DNA from: Myrica gale
Taxonomy: Eukaryota; Streptophyta; Magnoliopsida; Fagales; Myricaceae
Direction of reading: 5' to 3'
Assembly: GCA_963930655.1 (NCBI GenBank)
Contig: OZ005610.1
Span: 10,297,001 to 10,361,000 of the forward strand
Length of the DNA stretch: 64,000 bases
Shown: positions 57,433-64,000 of the stretch, in pieces
How positions within the stretch are numbered: the stretch's first letter is position 1
Layout: each line of letters begins with the position of its first letter
Position numbers and translations under genes: made by a program
Notes under the pieces: model-generated
Told to the model about the DNA's origin: nothing
Seen by the model: only the letters and a program-made list of their open reading frames with translations
Databases searched by the model: none

Positions 57433-59124
57433 AATATTGGAGTTACTGGGTAGCTTCTTAGAATGGTGGAGCATCTTAGCTTAGTCTTCTTTTTACGTGG
57501 GGTGTGATGGGTTCCTTTTTCCTTCTTTGCCTTTTTCTTTTCACTGCTTTCTTTTATTCCTTTCTTTATCAGATTGTAGCGAAAGAGAGACACTTCTGGG
57601 ACAACAGAGGGTGGATCAAATGTGGCTTCTTAAAGTTCAGAAAATTTGGTGCTTGTGACTTGTATAACTTTACTGTTCCAGAAAATATGGTGCTTGTAAC
57701 TTATACAAGTTTCCTCTTCGCACTTAAGATCTTGTTTTCTAACCTAACAACTATTTGTCTAGTAGCTTAGAGAGAGAATTTATGGGTCTACTATATGAAT
57801 GACGAGTAGATCTACGTCACCTCAAAACTTCTAGGAACTACTTACATTAATGTACCTTGCCATTTTATTCAAGCATTCTTTGTATAATCTAACTCAAGGA
57901 AACTTGAAAAAAAAATCATGAAAAGAATAAGGAATCAAGAGGAACTTTTGTTGAGATCTTCACAACCTTTCCCAGCAGATAGCCTGAATATAACAAATTC
58001 AGTTTTGGGTAGGCATTTTTTTTCTAATGAAAGAAGAAGATACCTCTGAAATTACTCTAAAATTTTCACGTAGCGGAGGAATCAAAAGGGAGTATGCAAC
58101 CTTTTTCTTACCCTTCATTTTTTTTTTGGAAACAAATGCTAATGCAAAAGATCCCTTCTCTCTGGTTGTTTGAGCTGTGCTAGTGGGGTGAGCTCAATAA
58201 ACTGGGTTGCCCAGAAAATTACGCAATCAAAATGAACAGCCTCTTGTGGGAGACATGCAAGTGAAAGACATTGATCTGGCCATACGACATGAAGCGAGGC
58301 CACTACGTTGACACAAAGCAGGTCAGAAAGACAGCCCAAGGACCAGAACGCGTTCCGGATGAGAAGCATGTTGGTCTGGTTTGTTTGGACAGTTTTCGAG
58401 GGCACAGGACAGTGGGAGGTTGGTAAGGGGATCTTTGTGGATCGTATGAAGCTGTTAAGGCAATATAATAGGGCAATGTTTGGTTCCTAATAAACAAATT
58501 TGCAGATGACGTTGGAATTCAGCTAATACTCTGCCCATGCTTAAACCTAGCTGGGGTCTCGAAAACATAGCAAAAACCAAGAATACAGGCATCAACCCAG
58601 GGCTATTTTGATAACTATATCACTGGCTGATAGTCCCGGAGACTGAACCCACGAAATTGTCAAACCCCAAAGCGAAGAAGTCGGAAATGCAAAATTAAAA
58701 AGCCGCCTCTAGCCATTGAACTGGATTTCTGAGATCGTTGTCTTCCACGCAAACCTCCAAGAGAGCAACCCGTGCTGTTTATAAACATTTGTTGCAGTCA
58801 CAGCACCATAGAAAGCTCATCAAATCCTCTAGATTAGTTTGCCCGTAGCAAACACAAATGCCAATAGTCTCAAATGCATAATTTGGGGGGGGGGGGGGAT
58901 GACATGAGATACCACTTCCTTAATTTTACACCTCAGTAAGTAGAGTATATATATACAATTGGTGGTTCAGACAAAGAAAGGGCACAGCAGAAGTGTGAAA
59001 TGCTACATATATATCTTGCTTGAAAGCATAATACCGTCACAAGTCATTGCAGCTAGAACGATTATATATCAAACAGGTACCTTCCATATGGGACCAAACT
59101 ACAATATCTCATGCAGCAAGAGAA
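57433..59124. other. Convergent intergenic region between the AHAS small-subunit and BIR1-like genes
   Basis: Contains the two 3'UTRs; no clear AATAAA was fixed. At 58139-58497 ORFs of 60-88 codons overlap on both strands and the stretch is less AT-rich than its surroundings, but I recognise no protein. A G14 run lies near 58886. Confidence 0.4.
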
Positions 59125-61188
59125 CTATGTTTTCCATTGGACCTCAGTTGTTTCTGGAGCAACGATCAGTTCATCGAGACAATAAGCATCACTCGTCTCA
59201 GAAGGCATCACCATCTCGTCATCAGTTGTAAAATGGTACCTTTCCCCGATAGCTCTAAGAAGCTGATACACTTCATACATAGTAGGCCTCTCCTTTCCGG
59301 TAGGCAATACACAGTTACAAGCAACTTTAAGAAATTGTATGAGCTCATGATCAGAACCTTTTCCAAGCAAAGACTTATCAACTGCAGTTTGGAGAAGAGA
59401 ATTACTTGACAGATCTGTGATCCACTCCACTAAACTTCCCTTGAAGGTCTCAGGCGCATTAGCCACATGGGTTGGTTTCTCACCTGTGATCAACTCCAAA
59501 AGAACAACTCCAAAGCTATAAACATCCCCTTTTGGAGTAGCTACCAATGTTCGTGCATACTCAGGAGCAACATAACCCAAATCCCCAAACTCCCCATTGA
59601 CAAAAGTACTTAAATGAGTGTCAATTGGGTTCATAAGCCTCGCAAGGCCAAAATCAGATAACTTGGGATCAAAGTCCTTATCCAAAAGTATGCATTTGGA
59701 GCTTATGTTCCGATGGATAATCCGTGGGTTGCAGGCATGATGAAGCCATGCCAAACCTCTAGCTGCTCCAATCCCAATTTTGAGCCTCAAAGGCCAGTCC
59801 ATGCTCCTGGCCTCAGGTTCTGTACAGTGTAGTTGATCATAGAGTGTCCCGTTTTCCATGAACTTGTACACCACAAGTCTCTCTTTCTTTGCCATGCAAA
59901 AGCCCATCAAGGGAACCAAGTTACGGTGTTTCACGCTTCCCAGAGTATTCATTTCAGACACAAATTCTTTCTCTAAGCGCTGGGAGTCTTGTAGCCTCTT
60001 GACCATAAAGGAACAACCATCAGGAAGCAAAGCTTTGTACATCGTTCCAGTTCTTCCCATTCCAATGATATTGCTTTTGCTAAAGTTGTTAGTTGCCTTC
60101 ATGAGATCACTCAACCTCATTTTTGGAACGGACTTCTCAAACATTGAAACCTGAAAACAAAATTACCTTCTTTATTAGTCATTTTGGGGATTCACCAACA
60201 AAGATCAACATTATAGAAATGCTATTCTGCATAAAAAAATTGAGCCTAAGAGAGTTTATAGTTTAGGAACATATATAATAAGTAGAGCATCTTCAAGAAG
60301 CAATTTACTGAATCAAAAACTTGCCTTGATGCCTTTCGTTCCTTTTAGAATCTTGGCCCATTGGTTACCTTCAGGGTCATCCTCCTTCTTCCTAATAATG
60401 ACTCCACGCGAGAAGTAGTAGAGAGCAATACCCACAATAATAGCTGTAAAAGTTACTCCACCAACTGCTGATGCAGCAATAATTCCAACATGGGATTTCG
60501 CAGGGGCACCTGCGCAGGCTTTCAGAGGTCCCCCACAGAGTGCTAGATTATTCGCATAATTCTCAGCCGTTACAGAATTACTGAAGGTAGGGACTGGCCC
60601 TGTCAACATATTGTTGGACACACTAAAAGTCTTGATCCGACTGAGCTGGCCAAGTTGCAGGGGGATTGTACCAGTTAACTGGTTGTGATCGAGTTTAAGC
60701 ACATTCAAGTAAGTACAATTTGCAAGACTCAATGGGATCTCACCCGAAAAACTGTTGGATGAGAGATCCAGGGATGTCACAAACTGGAGTAAATTGGATA
60801 TATTATTTGGGATGGGTCCGGATAACTTGTTGTTAGAAAGATCTAAGCCTGTCAAGCTTGAGCAATTCTTGATGGCAAGAGGAAACTTGCCCTTGAGACC
60901 CATGTCCGAAAGGCGAAGATTTAGAACTTTGTTCTCATCAGGGTGCCAACACTCCACACCGGTGAACTTACAAATGTATCCCTCAGTATCGTTGTTAAAA
61001 TTCCAGGAAGAGTTCAAATAGTTGTTAGGGTCTTCAAGGGACGCTTTGATGGTTTTCAAGCAGTAAAGATCACTCACAGTGGCAAAACTAGGACTACTAG
61101 ACAGCAATACTACCACCACATAAAAGATCAGAGTGTGGGCTAGAAGAAGATCTTTGCCATTCAACACCATGTGCGTGGGGATCTTCAT
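59125..61188 (-). CDS. BIR1: BIR1-like leucine-rich repeat receptor-like kinase
   Basis: Plasma-membrane LRR-RLK of the BAK1-interacting receptor family; in Arabidopsis BIR1 (At5g48380) restrains cell death and immunity. Exon 1 is 61188-60325 and exon 2 is 60150-59125: 629 aa, close to the family's about 620. Order: signal peptide (residues 1 to about 37), LRR cap with paired Cys ([12 protein letters not shown]), then about five LRRs ([16 protein letters not shown] and neighbours). A Cys pair ([11 protein letters not shown]) precedes the TM helix ([20 protein letters not shown] region) and the kinase domain. G-loop [13 protein letters not shown]-type Lys in FMVKRL and DFG are present. The catalytic loop reads [11 protein letters not shown], Asn in place of the HRD Asp, as in BIR1. 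The start at 61188 is the first ATG before the signal peptide. The intron is GC-AG. Confidence 0.93.
60151..60324 (-). other. GC-AG intron of the BIR1-like gene
   Basis: The exon ends ATCAAG and the intron starts GCAAGT, a strong U1 match apart from the C. The acceptor is TTTTCAG before GTTTCAATG. Only this pair keeps the family sequence KGIK-VSMFEKS in frame; the nearest GT (4 nt downstream) would cause a frameshift to an early stop. Confidence 0.85.
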
Positions 61189-62094
61189 TATTGAGTCGTT
61201 AAGACTCGAGTACCTCAAAACCCAAATAGCAAGCTTACCTATAAAGGGCTTTGAGAAAATTGGAGCATGGAATTCTCAAATCTTCAAAATCTCAGCTCCA
61301 ACGGTATAAAAACCAAGAAAAAAACTTAATTTCCTTCCATGAAGAAGACCCAATTCAAGCTATGATGCGACACAAGTGAATAGAAATTTATTCAAAGAAA
61401 AACAATATACCCGAGATAGGTCACGAGGCACAAGCACAGCAAGAACTCTAGGAGCCGTAAACTTAGTACTAGAAGGGTACAGACACTAACCTTAAATCCT
61501 CGAGGATCCAAGAAAATTTGAAACAAAATTGACTAATCTCAGTTGCACATTAATTAGAAGGAAGATTTAGGACATACCCAGAGGAGAAAATCGCTCCAGA
61601 CATCATTATGCTGCATCGCAGCTATATATCAATAAGAACAAAGAACAAGGATAAAAGGGAAAAGGAGAAAAGAGGGGGGCAACACTGAAAACGCAGACGA
61701 CCCTCTCTGCAGAGTATGAACGCGAGAATCAGCTAGGAAGCATCACTGGGGTGTTCTTGTCACGAAGACTTCCTTTTGTATTTAGTCTTTCTAACTTTTC
61801 AACAACCCATAGGCACAAAAGTCCAAATGAGAAATGAAAGGGGGAGGAGAGAGAGAGAGAGAGAGTCTTTGCGATTGAAAATTCAGTGCCGAACTGTTTT
61901 TGCACTGTAAAAATATTTAAAGGAGTGGCTACGAATTCGTGGCCGGAGACTCTGCGCGGCACTGCGCCTTGTTTTACTAGTAACAAGCCAATGAAGTAAA
62001 TTTGACTGCCTTGACAGAAAAGAGAGACCGAGAGATGGAGAGAGAGAGACTGAGAGGTTGGACTTTCTTGTTGCCTTCTCGTTATTGTGAATTC
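61189..62094 (-). promoter_or_regulatory. Upstream region and leader of the BIR1-like gene
   Basis: A potential donor (AGGTAAGC on the minus strand near 61229-61236) suggests the leader may be spliced, but its acceptor was not fixed. A GA/CT repeat (about 61845-61866) lies upstream. The 124-codon ORF at 61729-62103 is unlike any protein I know and is treated as non-coding. Confidence 0.35.
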
Positions 62095-62134
62095 AATCAA
62101 CACAGTGGATCAAAAAAAAAAATCAACACAGTGG
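62095..62134 (+). mobile_element. 12-nt LINE-tail insertion between 14-bp direct repeats
   Basis: AATCAACACAGTGG at 62095-62108 and 62121-62134 flanks ATCAAAAAAAAA. The insert equals the end of the CTTATC-poly(A) LINE subfamily. Intergenic, upstream of the BIR1-like gene. Confidence 0.7.
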
Positions 62135-62469
62135 GCTCCCTCCATTATATTGTTGGTTTGCTCACTGGAATTTTGGGTCTCCTAGTTCTTTGTTCATACA
62201 CCTGCAGTTTGCTTTCCTGTTTGCTCCTCTTATGATCTATGCTAGGCCTAAAAGAAATGAAAAAAAAAGTGGGAGAGAAGTAATTGTCTGGGTTAATTAT
62301 TTATTTTAAAATAAATAAAATTTAAAAATTATTACCCTGAATTCACGACAAGCCGGCAAAATCACTCATTTAGTTATATTACGGTTCAAATTTTTAACAG
62401 AATTGACAACTTAGAACGTCACGTGCAAATATTTGTTACTGTATAATGTTAAGTGTTTTAAAAATAAAT

Positions 62470-62715
62470 AAAAAAAATTAAATATACTTTGTACCTCTTA
62501 TGTTTAGAGGTGTTGACACATTGCATCTTAATATTTTATTTTTGAGACATTGAACCCATTATATTACCGTTTAATTTGACGCAAAATTTCACTTCAGATG
62601 TAAATCGCTGGAAGAGATAACATAATATGTTCAATGTCTAAAAAAATAAAATATTGAGATATAATGTGTCAACACTCAAAACAAATAGTGTGCAAAGCAT
62701 ATTTAACAAATAAAA
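62470..62715. repeat. Inverted-repeat (long-TIR-like) element
   Basis: GTTGACACATTGCATCTTAA and ATTTTATTTTTGAGACATTG in the left arm are answered by CAATGTCTAAAAAAATAAAA and TATAATGTGTCAACACTC in the right arm. Arms are about 90 bp each; AT-rich, non-coding, ends approximate. Confidence 0.5.
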
Positions 62716-63686
62716 ATTATAATTTTTATAATTTAAAAATTTTTAAATTTTTTTTATTTTTATTTTTAAATAATGCAGGCCATAATCTGTCAGAAAAAAA
62801 GTGAGAATATTCAAACCTCAGATCAGGACCCACCTCTACAAAGGAGGTGCCACTTGAGCCTTAGCTGATTGGCCTTTGTTTTATTGTTATCCTTTAAACT
62901 TTTACTGGCACATACATTAAAAGTACTTTCACGGACGTCATATTGAAGTAATAAATCCCCAAAATTTTCCGACAGCATTCTCTTTGGGAGTGGATGGATC
63001 ATGTTCCTTGTCAGCTCTTCAGTTATACTTATCTAACTTCACAGTACGGATTGAAGCGTCTTGCATAATATTCGAGGGTTTCCTTCACCTATCCGCCAAC
63101 CGGCTTCTCCCTTTTAATTGAGTGTCGTGTCGGGGGCCCCATGATGAGCAGCAAGTCTCTCAAAACTTGGCTGGGATTTTCTTCGACTGCTAAATTCCAA
63201 GTCCTCTACTAGAATAGATGATCCGTCAATGGCGTTTCCAATTTCCCAACATCAGTTGGAAGTATAACCAGTCACGAGCTTTTATCTTTTTCCCTCTCTC
63301 TCTCCCCCATAGGAAGGAATGCATAATTAGCAACTAAGAAAAAGTTGGAGATTCATAATCAAGGGAAGAATGATTAGAAACGCCGATTGTGTGAGTACTG
63401 TAGTTAGTGCAGTTCTAGCTTTAAAACAAAATACTAAAAATGATTGAGTAAATGAGATCTGGAATTTTTGTTTGGTTCAGGGAAAGTTAGTGTTTTGATT
63501 AGACAAAGAATGTACAGCTTCTTCCTACATTAGGAGAGCGACAAGTTTGTCTTAACTTGTAATTAGTGGAGTTATTAGGCTTAATTATGTAATGGAGGAA
63601 AAGGAAAAGGTACATGTATATATATCGACATACTTAGACGAAGGTGAAGAGATCAACCCTAACTTAGTCATTGATAGATTGTCTAA
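62716..63686. other. Intergenic DNA, no recognisable gene
   Basis: A less AT-rich stretch at 62800-63300 could be a promoter of a gene beyond the window, but no ORF or start is supported. Confidence 0.35.
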
Positions 63687-63865
63687 GAGTGTGTTCGGTT
63701 AAGGTGTATTGTGATTATTTTTTGTGTTTTGAGAATTTTTATGTGATGTTAACTTTATTGGTATGCGTGTTGTAGTTATATTTATGTGGTGTGAAAAATT
63801 ATGTTTAGTTGTAGAATCCTGAGGATTCAAAAAATCCTGAGGATTCTACCTAAACGAACATGCCC
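63687..63865 (+). mobile_element. MITE family B, copy 3, with TAA target duplication
   Basis: 179 bp from GAGTGTGTTCGGTTAAGG to CTAAACGAACATGCCC, flanked by TAA on both sides (63684-63686 and 63866-63868), as in Tourist-type MITEs. GAATCCTGAGGATTC repeats near the right end. Shares its core with 12985-13163 and 18369-18549. Confidence 0.75.
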
Positions 63866-64000
63866 TAATTTACTCCTGAGTCCTCAAGATATTTCAGATG
63901 ACAAAACTTAATTGCGTGTTGTTGTTTTTATGGATTTGTGAAAATTGGGTAAATCTTTTTAAGAATATTTGATTATAGAAATATAATTTAATGAATTTTT

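Noticed and set aside
61729-62103. 124-codon ORF upstream of the BIR1-like gene
   Set aside because: Simple-sequence composition (CT/GA repeats), no homology, located in the probable promoter/leader.
1-64000. CRISPR arrays, operons, phage or bacterial systems, tRNA or rRNA genes
   Set aside because: The window is plant nuclear DNA with spliced genes; no regularly spaced repeats, tRNA cloverleaf or rRNA sequence was noticed.

Overview
The window is nuclear DNA of a eudicot plant, probably a woody rosid (the lineage is inferred from protein flavour, long introns and repeat types; no species marker was seen). It is AT-rich and holds four recognisable protein-coding genes with canonical plant introns, one gene fragment, and many small transposable elements. 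All exon coordinates were built by hand from splice-site consensus plus family homology, and reading phase was checked across every junction.

Layout. (1) 1-12.65 kb, minus strand: the 5' part of a SYN4/RAD21.3-type alpha-kleisin cohesin subunit. It has 11 exons in the window and its 3' end lies beyond base 1. Its introns carry two inverted MITEs and an antisense LINE fragment. (2) 12.65-22.8 kb: a gene-poor stretch of MITEs, a long-TIR element, poly(A)-tailed retro-like segments and a truncated eRF1 N-terminal gene fragment (19.24-19.49 kb, minus). (3) 22.8-37.2 kb, minus: a complete LETM1-like mitochondrial inner-membrane protein, 14 coding exons, 760 aa, with a 5'UTR intron. (4) 37.2-43.6 kb: a repeat island with a nearly intact 457-bp TRIM retroelement (perfect 5-bp TSD) and an 889-bp GC-rich foldback element. 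(5) 43.6-57.4 kb, plus: the complete regulatory (small) subunit of acetohydroxyacid synthase, 12 exons, 480 aa. (6) 59.1-61.2 kb, minus: a BIR1-type LRR receptor-like kinase with two coding exons joined by a GC-AG intron, 629 aa. (7) 61.2-64 kb: upstream and intergenic DNA with another inverted-repeat element and a MITE.

The genes are unrelated housekeeping and signalling functions (cohesion, mitochondrial ion homeostasis/translation, branched-chain amino acid synthesis, immune regulation). There is no cluster or shared pathway.

Most interesting signal. Besides three long, 5'-truncated, decayed L1-type LINE copies, there is a series of very short insertions (9-87 nt) between perfect direct repeats of 12-19 bp. 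The inserted bases are, in the best cases, exactly the 3' tail of the local LINE family (ACTTATA or CTTATC followed by A's). They look like abortive target-primed reverse transcription products. Other points: a 42-bp in-frame duplication of a 3' splice site in the cohesin gene, the GC-AG intron in the BIR1 gene, an HRN catalytic loop, the long foldback element, and the eRF1 fragment broken by a 10-nt deletion at its NIKS stop-codon-recognition motif.
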